From NCBI RefSeq assembly GCF_023703325.1, contig NZ_JAMQGM010000056.1, positions 1 through 64,000 on the forward strand: a stretch of 64,000 bases of DNA. The letters are read 5' to 3'. The stretch is from Streptomyces meridianus (lineage in GTDB: Bacteria > Actinomycetota > Actinomycetes > Streptomycetales > Streptomycetaceae). Within the stretch, counting starts at the first letter, position 1, and each line of letters begins with the position of its first letter. Position numbers and translations under genes: made by a program. The notes below the pieces were generated by a model. That model worked only from the letters and a program-made list of their open reading frames with translations, was not told where the DNA came from and made no database searches. Positions 1 to 9,160 of the stretch are shown piece by piece.

Positions 1-69
1 CACGCGGCCCTCTCCCGCCGAGCACACCCCCTCCCGAATTGCCCTCCCGTTCGAAGTGGAAGACGGCAT

Positions 70-1053
70 ATGAGTCACAGCTCGACCCCCGCGGTCTCCG
101 TGGTCATCCCCTGCCACAACTACGGCAGCTTCCTCCCCCACGCGGTGCAGAGCGTCCTGGCACAGACGTATCGCGACTGGGAGATCGTCGTCGTCGACGA
201 CGGCAGTACGGACGACAGCGCAGACGTGGCCCGGGCCCTGATCGCCCGGCACCCCGAACGGCGCATCCGGCTGCTGGAACAGGTCAACGCCGGAGTCTCC
301 GCAGCACGCAACACAGGTATCGCAGCCGCAGCCGGCCGTTACATCCTGCCGCTGGACGCCGACGACGTGATCGCCCCCACGATGCTCGAGAGGACCACCG
401 CGGTCCTGGACAGCGACCCGGCCGTCGCCATCGCGTCCACCGACATCTTCGCCTTCACCGACGACGACCTGCCGCCGCAGGTCCTGCCCATGCCCGCCTA
501 CAGCCGGGAACTGCTCCTCCAGCGACTGATCATGTTCTACTGCTCCCTCTTCCGCCGCGAGGTCTGGGAGGCCGTGGGTGGCTACAACGAGGACATGCGC
601 GCCGGTGAGGACTGGGACTTCTGGATCGGGTGTGCCGAAAAGGGCTTCGACGCCCATCACATCCACGAGCCACTGTTCGGGGCACGCAACAAGGACACCG
701 GGCTCCACGTGGAAGCCGCCGAGAACGACCTGGCCATCCGGGCGCGGATCGTGGCCAACCATCCGGGGTTGTTCAAGCCGGTCACCCGCGCATGGGCACA
801 GGCCCTTCTGCACGAGGACGCGGAGACCGGAGGGCACGACGAGCGGGTCCCCGACGACATCCTCACCCGCGCCGCGGAAATGGAGCAGTTCCTCACGTCG
901 GTCATGACACTTCAGCGCACCGCGCGGGTGCAGTACCACCGCATCCAGCACCTGGAGAAGGCGCTGGCGGACCGGGCCGGGACCACCCCCGGCACGAGCC
1001 GACCGTCCTCGCGTGCACAGGAGAACGGCCGTGCTCCGGCGGCTGCTTCGTGA
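70..1053 (+). CDS. Family 2 glycosyltransferase
   Basis: A 327-residue inverting GT-A glycosyltransferase. Residues 8-110 carry the family 2 core: the beta-strand start SVVIPCHNYG, the nucleotide-binding VVVDDGSTDDS and the metal-binding DADD in ILPLDADDVI. NAGVSAARNTGI is the usual acceptor-side helix. EDWDFWI around residue 185 fits the catalytic-base region. The last 40 residues are polar and low complexity. The ATG follows a purine-rich GGAAG at spacing 8. The substrate cannot be told; such enzymes decorate cell-wall polymers, exopolysaccharide or natural products. It stands alone, and the next gene on this strand starts 1 kb later. Confidence 0.85.
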   Translation: MSHSSTPAVSVVIPCHNYGSFLPHAVQSVLAQTYRDWEIVVVDDGSTDDSADVARALIARHPERRIRLLEQVNAGVSAARNTGIAAAAGRYILPLDADDVIAPTMLERTTAVLDSDPAVAIASTDIFAFTDDDLPPQVLPMPAYSRELLLQRLIMFYCSLFRREVWEAVGGYNEDMRAGEDWDFWIGCAEKGFDAHHIHEPLFGARNKDTGLHVEAAENDLAIRARIVANHPGLFKPVTRAWAQALLHEDAETGGHDERVPDDILTRAAEMEQFLTSVMTLQRTARVQYHRIQHLEKALADRAGTTPGTSRPSSRAQENGRAPAAAS

Positions 1054-1244
1054 GGCGTCGGGGACCCGGCCGCAGAAGGGCGGACGTTCCCGGCATCACG
1101 ATGGACGGGGCGCTCGACCTTCGGACACCCGTCATCACGCCGAAGGTCGCCGAACGGCGGGTGCCGGCCCGGTCCGGCCGTACCGAACTCAAACTGCTCC
1201 TCGGTGGTCCTTCCCGGTCGGCGAAGAGGACTGCACGGTTCCGC

Positions 1245-1919
1245 TCAGACCGTTGCTGACGTGGCGCTTCCTCTGAAGGGGGACCGCGGGCGTGCACACC
1301 TCGCCGGCCAACGGCTGCCGACCGGCACGGACGCTCGGGTGTTCCGGACGTCGAGCCCGCAGTCCGACACGAGGATGCGCCGGTGGAGATCGGTGAGTTC
1401 GCTGCCGGGCTCGATCCCTATGTCCTCACGGAGGAAACGGCGCGTCGCGGAGTAGACGGCCAGTGCTTCGGCCCGCCGTCCGCTGCGGTGCAGTGCGAGC
1501 ATCTGCAGGTCACGAACGTGCTCGTGGTAGGGGTGCTCGGAGGACAGGGCGGCGAGTTCGGCGATGACTCCGTCGTGCCGACCGAGGTCGAGATCGATCT
1601 CCAAGCGGCGTTCCACCAGGGACAGCCGCCATTCGGACAGTCGTGCGCGCTGGACTTCCGCGTAGCTGCCGCACAGGCCGCTCAGCGGTTCTCCGTCCCA
1701 CAGTTCCAGGGCCGAGGTGAGCAGTCTCCGGGCCTGGCCCAACCGGCCGTCGCAGAGCTCCTCTTCGGCGTGTTCCGCCCGGCTCTCGGCAAGTGCGACG
1801 TCGAACCGGGCGGGTGATGCCCGCAGGACGTATCCGTCCGCACAGACGACCAGGCTCTCGGCACCGAGTGTGCTGCGCAGCCGGCAGGCCGCCGACCGCA
1901 GCGTCCCGAGTCGCGACAT
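1245..1919 (-). pseudogene. N-terminally truncated SARP/AfsR-type regulator (BTAD domain)
   Basis: A 224-residue product with a complete bacterial transcriptional activation domain (about residues 36-185) but only the last helix and wing of the OmpR-like DNA-binding domain. The start MSRLGTLRSAACRLRSTLG corresponds to the end of that domain. An in-frame stop lies four codons upstream, so the missing 60-70 residues are not encoded here. The C-terminal 35 residues (rich in R, S, P) look like read-through. SARPs activate antibiotic clusters. This copy cannot bind DNA as a normal SARP and is probably a relic. Confidence 0.7.
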
Positions 1920-2134
1920 TACTCCCCATCAATTGTTCGGGGGTAGCGGCGAGCCCTGGACGACATCACGAGAGGGCCGGGCCGGGCCGGCGCGGTCCTC
2001 TGGCCTGCCGGTCATGCCGCCGGCCTCGATCATCCGAGGCCAACTGGTTCTGAATACACGAAATTTGGCGCGCCCGCGCATGTCGTTCCGGGGTACCGCT
2101 TGGGGGTCTCCCCGGGCAGAGATGACTGGAACGC

Positions 2135-2698
2135 GTGACCCTGATCGATCCTCAGCTTCGTGCCGTCGCTCACCCCCTCAGACTGCAGATGCTGACTCTC
2201 ATGTGGCCCGGACCGATGTCCGCTGCCGAACTGGCCCGTGTCCTGGGTGTGTCCCATGCGCTGGCCAGTCATCACGTTCGCCGGCCGGCGGCAGTGGGAC
2301 TGGTCGAATTGGTGGAGGAACGCACCCGGCGAGGCGGAAGGGAGCGCCCGTTCCGGGCAGCGTTCCCACGAGTCCGTCGTGGCGCACCGCTGTCCGACCA
2401 CAGCGAAGGGGAGGGTGCCCTGCACATGGCGGAGGCGCTCATGTCCAATCTCCGGAAGCGGGTCGTGCAGCGGGCCCCCGAAGGCGAAGGCGTCACCATC
2501 GATGCCAAACTGTGGATGGAACCGGAGGTCTGGCGGGAGATGCGCCGACGCTTCATCGAGTTCGCCATCGACATGCACGATGCCGCTCACCCGGCAGGCA
2601 CCCCGGGCACGGTTCGTGTGGGGGTCACCACCATGGCCTTTCCCATGAGCGAGGAGCACCCCCCGGGTGAGAAGACGGACGCCGGCGAGCCGTCCTGA
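2135..2698 (+). CDS. ArsR-like winged-helix transcriptional regulator
   Basis: 187 residues from a GTG start. The first 75 form a winged HTH: PLRLQMLTLMWPGPMSAAEL, then the recognition helix SHALASHHVRRPAAVGLVELV and a basic wing. The remaining 110 residues resemble the C-terminal ligand or dimer part of HTH_20/ArsR-like regulators with an ALMSNLRKRV helix. It lacks the Cys pairs of the arsenic-sensing repressors further right, so it probably senses something else. It is monocistronic. The target is unknown. Confidence 0.65.
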   Translation: MTLIDPQLRAVAHPLRLQMLTLMWPGPMSAAELARVLGVSHALASHHVRRPAAVGLVELVEERTRRGGRERPFRAAFPRVRRGAPLSDHSEGEGALHMAEALMSNLRKRVVQRAPEGEGVTIDAKLWMEPEVWREMRRRFIEFAIDMHDAAHPAGTPGTVRVGVTTMAFPMSEEHPPGEKTDAGEPS

Positions 2699-2740
2699 CC
2701 CGCTGGAACTGCGCGGGTCGGGGAGGAAGCCCCCCGCCCG

Positions 2741-3058
2741 TCAGTGACCGTCGGCCGTCGCCCGGCGAACGGCGGTCGTGGTCAGGATCGGCCGGGCGGG
2801 TGCCTGCGCGGGGATGCGAACAGGTGCGCCGCGGCCCCTGCCGTGACCAGGCCCATGGCAAGGAGCAGGCCCTGCGGCAGAGCCAGGCCCACCGTCAGGG
2901 ACGGCAGGGAGACAGAGCGGCAGAGCCCAGGCCGGTCCGCGCCGGTACGCACGCGAACTGCGCCGCCGCCCCGCCCCCGCAGAACGTGCGAAGCCGGCAT
3001 CGCACCGCTCGGTCTGCTCGGTCCGGTCGTACGGGATCGTGTCGCCGGGCTGTGCCAT
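2741..3058 (-). CDS. Small hypothetical ORF with a strong ribosome binding site
   Basis: Nothing in this 570-base gap between neighbours is clearly coding, but on the minus strand GGAGGAGGG sits directly before an ATG opening MAQPGDTIPYDRTEQTERCD, a natural-looking start. Further on this frame becomes Pro/Gly/Arg-rich. A different minus frame instead encodes a hydrophobic stretch (SLPSLTVGLALPQGLLLAMG) ending at 2782. The locus may be a small membrane protein broken by a frameshift. No family recognised. Confidence 0.3.
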   Translation of the reverse strand: MAQPGDTIPYDRTEQTERCDAGFARSAGAGRRRSSRAYRRGPAWALPLCLPAVPDGGPGSAAGPAPCHGPGHGRGRGAPVRIPAQAPARPILTTTAVRRATADGH

Positions 3059-3270
3059 GGTCCCTCCTCCCCGGACCGGAATCGCGGCGTCACAGCCACG
3101 GTCACATGCGGGGGCGGCGGCCACCATCGGTACCGGCACCCATGTCCGCAGGCGGGCGACCCCCATGCCGTCGGACTACCGGTTACGGCCGGCGTCGGAA
3201 GGGCGGGTTCGCAGCGCGCCCGCACCGGGCTGCCGCAGGAGATCGGGATCGGCGCCCGGCATCCGCGCGG

Positions 3271-3696
3271 CTACGCGCCCGGACGCCGGATGCAGGCGGG
3301 GCAGAGCCCGCGATAGGTGACATCGGCGCCGGAGACCGTGAACCCGAAGCGTTCCTCCGCCGGGAGGTCGGCGAGCGGGCTGCCGGTGGGACTCACGTCG
3401 CGCATGGTGCCGCACGCGGAGCACACCAGATGCTGGTGCGGGTGGTGCGCGTTGGGGTCGTAGCGCCTGGCCCGGCCGTCGGTCACGACCTCGATGACCT
3501 CACCGAGGGAAACCAGTTCGCCCAGGGTGTTGTAGACCGTCGCCCGGGATATCTCCGGCAGCCGCTGCGCCGCCCGGGCGTGCACCTCGTCGGCGGTGAG
3601 ATGGACGTGGTCGCCCTCGAGAACCTCGGCCACGACACGCCGCTGGGAGGTCATCCGCCAGCCGCGGCCCCGCAGTCGTTCCAGCAGGTCACTCAC
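3271..3696 (-). CDS. furA: Fur/PerR-family repressor, divergent from katG
   Basis: A 141-residue metal-dependent repressor that in actinobacteria senses peroxide and represses the neighbouring catalase-peroxidase. GTG start (3694-3696) chosen because a GAGGGGGG Shine-Dalgarno precedes it and VSDLLERLRGRGWRMTSQR is the usual Fur N-terminus. The winged helix carries SRATVYNTLGELV (residues 45-60). The metal site HHPHQHLVCSACG and a second Cys pair GLCPACI near the C-terminus give two CxxC zinc sites. In S. coelicolor and S. reticuli furA/furS precedes the catalase gene on the same strand; here it is divergent, sharing a 460-bp control region with katG. Function from family knowledge and position. 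Confidence 0.85.
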   Translation of the reverse strand: MSDLLERLRGRGWRMTSQRRVVAEVLEGDHVHLTADEVHARAAQRLPEISRATVYNTLGELVSLGEVIEVVTDGRARRYDPNAHHPHQHLVCSACGTMRDVSPTGSPLADLPAEERFGFTVSGADVTYRGLCPACIRRPGA

Positions 3697-3782
3697 GCAT
3701 TCCCCCCTCTTCGGGCCCGACCGTACCGGGCTTCGGCGGACGGACGCCCGGGTCCCGATCGGATACGAGTTTGGCTTTCTTA

Positions 3783-3810
3783 TTGACTTGGACTCTGTCC
3801 ATCGTAGGAT
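3783..3810 (+). promoter_or_regulatory. Sigma-70-like promoter between furA and katG
   Basis: TTGACT (3783-3788) and TAGGAT (3805-3810) are separated by 16 bases and point towards katG, about 350 bases upstream of its start. The stretch 3770-3810 is markedly AT-richer than its surroundings and could hold the Fur operator. The rest of the 460-bp gap contains no convincing ORF. Confidence 0.5.
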
Positions 3811-4158
3811 CGACTCCGGCAATAGCCAAGGGACAGGAAGACTCCGGACGGCAGGAGGCAGAAGCATGACGAGACGTCCTGCGCCGGCGTGCGCATGACG
3901 ACCCCTCGCGGCCTGCCCGTCGCGGCGGCACTCGTACGCCGCATCGAACCGGCCGGCAGCCCGGCCCGTTCGAGGGACGCGGCGGCGGAACCACCGCCGC
4001 ACCGTGCGCCGGTCGTACGGTGGCTCCTGACCGCGTCCGACCACCACGGCTTCTGTCGCATCGACGAAGACCGAGGTCATTTCCGGGGGCCTGTGCCCCG
4101 ACCGTTCCACCGACCGCAGTTCCTGAGCACGTGATCCGTCTGGTCCGGAAGGAATTTC

Positions 4159-6399
4159 ATGTCTGAGCACTCCGAAAACCACGAGGCCATCGTCGTCGAC
4201 GCGAAGACGGAAGGCGAAGGTGGCTGCCCGGTCGCACACGGGCGCGCGCTCCACCCGACACAGGGCGGCGGAAACCGCCAGTGGTGGCCGGAGCGGCTCA
4301 ACGTGAAGGTTCTCGCCAAGAACCCGGCCGTGAGCAACCCCCTCGGCGAGGAGTTCGACTACGCCGAGGCCTTCAAGTCCCTCGACCTCGCGGCCGTGAA
4401 GCGCGACATCGCCGAGGTGCTGACGACCTCACAGGACTGGTGGCCGGCCGACTTCGGCCACTACGGCCCGCTCATCATCCGCATGGCGTGGCACAGCGCG
4501 GGCACCTACCGGGTCAGCGACGGCCGCGGTGGCGCCGGAGCGGGCCAGCAGCGTTTCGCGCCGCTCAACAGCTGGCCGGACAACGTCAACCTGGACAAGG
4601 CCCGCCGCCTGCTGTGGCCGGTCAAGAAGAAGTACGGCCGGACGATCTCATGGGCCGACCTGATGATCCTCGCCGGCAACGTCGCCCTGGAGTCCATGGG
4701 CTTCAAGACCTTCGGTTTCGCCGGCGGGCGCGCAGACGTCTGGGAACCCGAGGAGGACGTCTACTGGGGCCCGGAGACCACCTGGCTCGACGACAAGCGT
4801 TACACCGGCGACCGCGATCTCGAAGACCCGCTCGGCGCGGTCCAGATGGGCCTCATCTACGTCAATCCGGAGGGCCCGAACGGCAATCCGGACCCGCTCG
4901 CCGCGGCCCGCGACATCCGCGAGACGTTCCGCCGGATGGCGATGAACGACGAGGAGACGGTCGCCCTGATCGCGGGCGGCCACACCTTCGGCAAGACGCA
5001 CGGCGCCGGGCCCGCGGACAGTGTCGGCCCCGACCCCGAGGCCGCCGGTCTCGAGGAGCAGGGCTTCGGCTGGCGGAACTCCTACGGCACCGGCAAGGGC
5101 GGTGACACCATCACCAGCGGCCTCGAGGTTACGTGGACGCCCACCCCGACGAAGTGGGACAACACCTTCTTCGAGACCCTCTTCGGCTACGAGTGGGAGC
5201 TGACCCGGAGCCCTGCCGGCGCCAACCAGTGGACGGCGAAGGACGGCGCCGGGGCGGGCACCGTCCCCGACGCCCACGACGCGTCGAAGCGTCACGCGCC
5301 GACCATGCTGACGACCGACCTCTCGCTGCGCGTGGACCCGGCCTACGAGCAGATCTCGCGGCGCTTCCTCGAGAACCCCGACGCGTTCGCGGACGCCTTC
5401 GCCCGCGCGTGGTTCAAGCTGACCCACCGCGACATGGGCCCGGTCCAGCGCTACCTCGGCCCGGAGGTTCCGGCCGAGACGCTGGTGTGGCAGGACCCGG
5501 TCCCGGCCGTGGACCACGAGCTCGTCGACGCGGGTGACATCGCCGGCCTCAAGTCCCGGATCCTCGACTCGGGACTGTCGGTGTCCGAACTCGTGTCCAC
5601 CGCGTGGGCGTCGGCATCCTCCTTCCGCGGCAGCGACAAGCGCGGCGGTGCCAACGGTGCACGTATCCGCCTCGAGCCGCAGCGCGGGTGGGAGGTCAAC
5701 GACCCCGACCGGCTGGCGACGGTGCTCCGCACCCTCGAAGGCATCCAGGGTGACTTCAACTCCGCTCAGAGCGGCGACAAGAAGATCTCGCTGGCCGACC
5801 TGATCGTGCTCGGCGGCTGCGCGGCCGTCGAACGGGCTGCCAAGGACGCCGGTTACGACGTGGAGGTCCCCTTCACGCCGGGTCGTACGGATGCGTCGCA
5901 GGAGCAGACCGACGTGGAGTCGTTCGCCGAGATGGAGCCGCCTGCGGACGGCTTCCGCAACTACCTCGCGAAGGGCAACCGGCTTCCGGCCGAGTTCCTG
6001 CTCATCGACCGGGCGAACCTGCTGACGCTCAGCGCCCCGGAGATGACGGTCCTCGTCGGCGGACTGCGCGTCCTGGGCGCCAACCACCAGCAGTCCTCGC
6101 TCGGGGTCTTCACCTCGACCCCCGGTTCGCTGACCAACGATTTCTTCGTCAACCTGCTCGACCTGGGCACGACGTGGAAGGCGACGTCCGAGGACGCGAA
6201 CACGTTCGAGGGCCGCGACGCGGCCACGGGCGAGGTCAAGTGGACCGGCACTCGCGCCGACCTGGTCTTCGGGTCGAACTCCGAACTGCGCGCGCTCGCG
6301 GAGGTCTACGCGAGCGATGACGCGAAGGAGAAGTTCGTGCACGACTTCGTCTCCGCATGGAACAAGGTGATGAACGCCGACCGGTACGACATCGCCTGA
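4159..6399 (+). CDS. katG: Catalase-peroxidase KatG
   Basis: 746 residues, full length for the family. A cytoplasmic bifunctional haem enzyme that dismutates hydrogen peroxide and oxidises substrates. The distal pocket RMAWHSAGTYR provides the catalytic Arg, Trp and His. LIYVNPEGPNGNPDP contains the Tyr of the Met-Tyr-Trp cross-link. IAGGHTFGKTHG carries the proximal haem-ligating His. The C-terminal half repeats the peroxidase fold without haem ligands. ATG start with AAGGAA seven bases upstream. Single gene followed by a strong hairpin. Expected to be derepressed by peroxide through the adjacent Fur protein. Confidence 0.97.
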   Translation: MSEHSENHEAIVVDAKTEGEGGCPVAHGRALHPTQGGGNRQWWPERLNVKVLAKNPAVSNPLGEEFDYAEAFKSLDLAAVKRDIAEVLTTSQDWWPADFGHYGPLIIRMAWHSAGTYRVSDGRGGAGAGQQRFAPLNSWPDNVNLDKARRLLWPVKKKYGRTISWADLMILAGNVALESMGFKTFGFAGGRADVWEPEEDVYWGPETTWLDDKRYTGDRDLEDPLGAVQMGLIYVNPEGPNGNPDPLAAARDIRETFRRMAMNDEETVALIAGGHTFGKTHGAGPADSVGPDPEAAGLEEQGFGWRNSYGTGKGGDTITSGLEVTWTPTPTKWDNTFFETLFGYEWELTRSPAGANQWTAKDGAGAGTVPDAHDASKRHAPTMLTTDLSLRVDPAYEQISRRFLENPDAFADAFARAWFKLTHRDMGPVQRYLGPEVPAETLVWQDPVPAVDHELVDAGDIAGLKSRILDSGLSVSELVSTAWASASSFRGSDKRGGANGARIRLEPQRGWEVNDPDRLATVLRTLEGIQGDFNSAQSGDKKISLADLIVLGGCAAVERAAKDAGYDVEVPFTPGRTDASQEQTDVESFAEMEPPADGFRNYLAKGNRLPAEFLLIDRANLLTLSAPEMTVLVGGLRVLGANHQQSSLGVFTSTPGSLTNDFFVNLLDLGTTWKATSEDANTFEGRDAATGEVKWTGTRADLVFGSNSELRALAEVYASDDAKEKFVHDFVSAWNKVMNADRYDIA

Positions 6400-6414
6400 C
6401 CGACCCCCGTCGTT

Positions 6415-6443
6415 CCGGGCCGGCCCGCTGGGGGCCGGCCCGG
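6415..6443 (+). terminator. Hairpin terminator after katG
   Basis: Perfect 12-bp arms CCGGGCCGGCCC (6415-6426) and GGGCCGGCCCGG (6432-6443) with a 5-base loop, starting 16 bases after the katG stop. No U-tract, as is usual in Streptomyces. Confidence 0.75.
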
Positions 6444-6987
6444 ACGTGCGTGATGCGAACAGGTGGTGCGACAGGTGCGTTGCCGCGGGAGGCGACCGCC
6501 CGCGGCGAGGCCGGGAGCCTGCCCGCCGGAAGCCTCAGCGGCCCTGCCGACGTACGGACGCGACCGGGCGAAGAGGACGACAGCCACCGAACCCTGTTCG
6601 CGGAAGGTGTCCCCGGAGGAATCCCCCCCACCCCGCCGAAAGGCACGTTGAGGTCCGGGCCTGTCGTCGGACCCTTGATCTTGATCGATCCGGCGGCCCC
6701 TGGGAGCCGCCCCCTGGGGGTGCCCCGTCCCTGGGCCGGCGGGTTGCACCGGTGTGGCGACGGGGTGCTGTGCTCGGGCCCCGGGAAGGACGGACGGCGC
6801 ATGTCCGGGCCCGCCGTCGGCTGTTGCGCGCGGCAGCACCGGTGCCCGGGTCCTCCCGGCCGGCTGCGACAGATCGAAGATCCCGTTCCCGTGTGTTTCA
6901 ACAGACGGGGCGACGGAGAAGCGCCAGTAGGCGGCCGGGGCCCGTCGCCGGCCGAGCCCGAGCTGCGACACAGCGAAGGAGCACCGG
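6444..6987. other. Intergenic region without a supportable gene
   Basis: About 540 bases between the katG terminator and the leader ORF of the MFS gene. Several open frames on both strands are Pro/Arg/Gly-rich with no motif and no ribosome binding site. Likely holds the promoter of the downstream transporter; I could not pick out convincing -35/-10 boxes. Confidence 0.5.
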
Positions 6988-7071
6988 ATGACAACACGTC
7001 CACGCCCTGCCACGGGGACGCACACCGTCATCCGGCTCCACGCCGGAACAGGGGTACGCCGTGCCGGATGA
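6988..7071 (+). CDS. 27-codon leader ORF overlapping the MFS gene start
   Basis: ATG preceded by AAGGAG at spacing 7, the best ribosome binding site in this region, encoding MTTRPRPATGTHTVIRLHAG and seven more residues. Its stop (7069-7071) lies eight bases past the GTG start of the transporter (7061), so ribosomes finishing the leader would re-initiate on the transporter. No similarity recognised. It could be a translational coupling leader or a regulatory uORF. Confidence 0.4.
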   Translation: MTTRPRPATGTHTVIRLHAGTGVRRAG

Positions 7072-8317
7072 GGACAGCGTCCCCGCGACCGCCCATCTGC
7101 GGCCGGCACGGGCGGCGGTGTCGGCCATCTTCTTCGTACACGGTGCGGTGTTCGCCTCCTGGGCAGCCAGGGTCCCTGCCGTTCAGGACGAACTCCAGCT
7201 GTCCGCAGCGACGTTGGGCCTGGTGCTGGCCGGCCCGGGGCTCGGCGCGCTGGCGGGCAGCCAAGCGGGCGGGCTGTTGGTGCACCGCCTCGGCAGCCGT
7301 ACCGTGAGCGCGTCGGCTTCCATCGTGCTCAGCATTCCGCTGGGTCTCGTCCCGACCGCGCAGTCCGCGTGGTCGCTCATGGCCGTCCTGGTGGTGCTGG
7401 GTGCTGCCGACGGTTGCACCTCGGTGGCGATGAATGCCCAGGCGGTTCAGGTGCAGCGGCAGTACGGCCGTCCCGTGCTCAACTCCATGCACGCGATCCG
7501 CAGCATCGGCGCCGTCGGCGGCGGCCTGGCCGGAGTCGCCACGGCAACGCTGGGCCTGTCACTGCGAACCCAGTTCCTGCTCCTGGCCGTGGTGGTGGCC
7601 GTCATGTCGGCACTGGCTGCCTGCGGCCTCCAGCCACCCGCGGGACAGGCCGGGGAAGCGGAGGAAGCGTCCGGTCCTCGCTCCGGTCGCCCTCCGGCCG
7701 AGAGCACGCAAGGCGCTGCCGGGAGGGGGAAGAACGGGCGGCTGATCGTCCTGCTGCTCGCCCTGATGACGTTTCTTGCCGCCCTGGTCTCCGACGCCCC
7801 CGCCTCCTGGAGCGGCATCTACCTCCGGCATGTCGGTGCGGACGCGGCAATGGCCGCCGCCGGATACGCGGCCTTCTCCGCCGGAGAGGTCACCACCCGA
7901 CTGTTCAACGACCGGCTGGTGAACCGTCTCGGGTGGGTCCGCCTGATCCGGGCCGGCACCCTGTGCTGCGCCGTCGCGCTCACCGCGGCTCTGCTGCTGG
8001 CACTTCCCTGGCCCGCGTTGGCGGCGTTCGTCGTCGCCGGGGCCGGGATCAGCGCGGTCTTCCCCGGCGCTTTCAGCGCGGCGGGGGCTCTTCCCCACCC
8101 GGCCTTGGCGATGGGCCAGATCGGCTTCGCCGGCAACCTCGGCTGGCTGCTCGTCTCACCGATCATCGGCGGGCTGGCGACGCTCGTCGGACTGCCCACC
8201 GCCCTCGGCGTACTGGCGCTCGCGGCGGTGACCATCTCCGGGCTCGCCCCGGTCACCCGCATCGGCACGCCGGACGGCTCCGGCACTTCGCGGGCGGCCC
8301 AGCGGGTGAACGGCTGA
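7061..8317 (+). CDS. Major facilitator superfamily transporter
   Basis: 418 residues with about 12 hydrophobic segments. The first two helices are separated by FVHGAVFASWAARVPAVQDEL, as in the YbjJ/FucP-like MFS subgroup. A cytoplasmic loop around residues 195-225 (Gly/Ser/Arg-rich) divides two six-helix halves. Likely an inner-membrane proton-driven exporter. GTG start with a weak AGGGG site and overlap with the leader ORF. It lies next to the arsenic genes but on its own transcript; the substrate cannot be told, and an organoarsenical is possible but unproven. Confidence 0.8.
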   Translation: MPDEDSVPATAHLRPARAAVSAIFFVHGAVFASWAARVPAVQDELQLSAATLGLVLAGPGLGALAGSQAGGLLVHRLGSRTVSASASIVLSIPLGLVPTAQSAWSLMAVLVVLGAADGCTSVAMNAQAVQVQRQYGRPVLNSMHAIRSIGAVGGGLAGVATATLGLSLRTQFLLLAVVVAVMSALAACGLQPPAGQAGEAEEASGPRSGRPPAESTQGAAGRGKNGRLIVLLLALMTFLAALVSDAPASWSGIYLRHVGADAAMAAAGYAAFSAGEVTTRLFNDRLVNRLGWVRLIRAGTLCCAVALTAALLLALPWPALAAFVVAGAGISAVFPGAFSAAGALPHPALAMGQIGFAGNLGWLLVSPIIGGLATLVGLPTALGVLALAAVTISGLAPVTRIGTPDGSGTSRAAQRVNG

Positions 8318-8399
8318 GCTTCTCCCCCACAGGGAGGGCGGAGGTTGATGCGCGCGTCGAGCCCCCGGTTCACCGCGGTGACCATCGACGCCTCCTTGG

Positions 8400-8798
8400 T
8401 CAGACGGTGACAGGGCGTGGGCCGGGGACGGCGGGCCGAGGGAACTCGCTCGGCCCGCCCACGAGTACGGCGCCGATGGAGGGCAGGACACCGGGAGCCA
8501 GTCGGTAGTACACCCAGGTTCCGCGCCGCTCCGAGGTCAGCACCCCCGCTTCGCGAAGCTTCTTCAGGTGGTGCGAGACCGTGGGCTGGGAGACGCCGAC
8601 GTCGGCTATGTCGCAGACGCACGCTTCACCCCCGGGGTGCGATGCCACCCGGGAGAGCAGACGGAGGCGCACGGGGTCGGACAGGGCCTTGAACAGCGCT
8701 GCCAGAACCTCCGCGGCGTCCTCGGAAAGGGCGGCCGTGGTGATCGGCGGACAGCACGCCGGCGTCGGACCGGCTCCGCGCTCTCCCGGCTCCGGCAT
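8400..8798 (-). CDS. arsR: ArsR-family arsenite-responsive repressor (N-terminal Cys pair type)
   Basis: 132 residues. Winged helix with ALSDPVRLRLLSRVA and recognition helix VSQPTVSHHLKKLREAGVL. Cys15-Cys16 (ACCPP) together with Cys60/Cys62 (EACVCD) reproduce the arsenite site described for Corynebacterium glutamicum ArsR (C15, C16, C55). Its ATG overlaps the stop of the upstream arsR (ATGA at 8798), so the two are cotranscribed and translationally coupled. Close paralogue of the ArsR at 23106. Confidence 0.88.
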   Translation of the reverse strand: MPEPGERGAGPTPACCPPITTAALSEDAAEVLAALFKALSDPVRLRLLSRVASHPGGEACVCDIADVGVSQPTVSHHLKKLREAGVLTSERRGTWVYYRLAPGVLPSIGAVLVGGPSEFPRPAVPGPRPVTV

Positions 8799-9139
8799 CA
8801 GTCCGCGCTCCGGGCCGAGGCCGCCGGGCGGCCCATGACGGCGTCGGCGGCACTGGGGAAGCAGGCGACGCAGGCGACGTTGATCGAATAGAAGATCGAT
8901 GTTCCCTGGCGTTCACGGAAGACGAAGCGTACGTCGGCGAGCAGCTTGAGGTGATGCGACACGGTGGACTGTCCGACGCCCACCTGCTCGACGATCTCGC
9001 CCACGCTCATCGGACCATCGGCAAGGGCCAGAAGGTTCAGGATCTGGACGCGGGTGGGGTCGGAGAGGGCCTTGAACCAGGTTGCGTAGGCCTCGGCCTC
9101 GGTCCGATCGATCAGCTGGGCATTCATCGTGCCGGTCAT
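8798..9139 (-). CDS. arsR: ArsR-family repressor with C-terminal CxxC
   Basis: 113 residues from ATG 9139 (a second ATG at 9127 is possible; neither has a clear ribosome site). Winged helix with WFKALSDPTRVQILNLLALA and VGQSTVSHHLKLLADVRF. The metalloid site is probably Cys90-x-x-Cys93 (NVACVACF) in the C-terminal helix, a different geometry from the repressor it is coupled to. It is divergent from the ArsP-like permease. ATCGAT-type palindromes lie immediately before its start and ahead of the permease, so it probably represses both. Confidence 0.85.
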   Translation of the reverse strand: MTGTMNAQLIDRTEAEAYATWFKALSDPTRVQILNLLALADGPMSVGEIVEQVGVGQSTVSHHLKLLADVRFVFRERQGTSIFYSINVACVACFPSAADAVMGRPAASARSAD

Positions 9140-9144
9140 GGTTA

Positions 9145-9160
9145 ATCGATAGTATTCGAT
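9145..9160. promoter_or_regulatory. Candidate ArsR operator 1
   Basis: ATCGATAGTATTCGAT, an imperfect AT-rich palindrome (AATCGA, 6-base spacer, TCGATT) directly upstream of the arsR at 9139, in otherwise GC-rich DNA. Shares its ATCGAT/TTCGAT core with the site at 9415. Confidence 0.55.

Noticed and set aside
4648..6342. 564-codon minus-strand open frame opposite katG
   Set aside because: Antisense shadow produced by high-GC codon bias; no motif, and katG on the other strand is complete and conserved.
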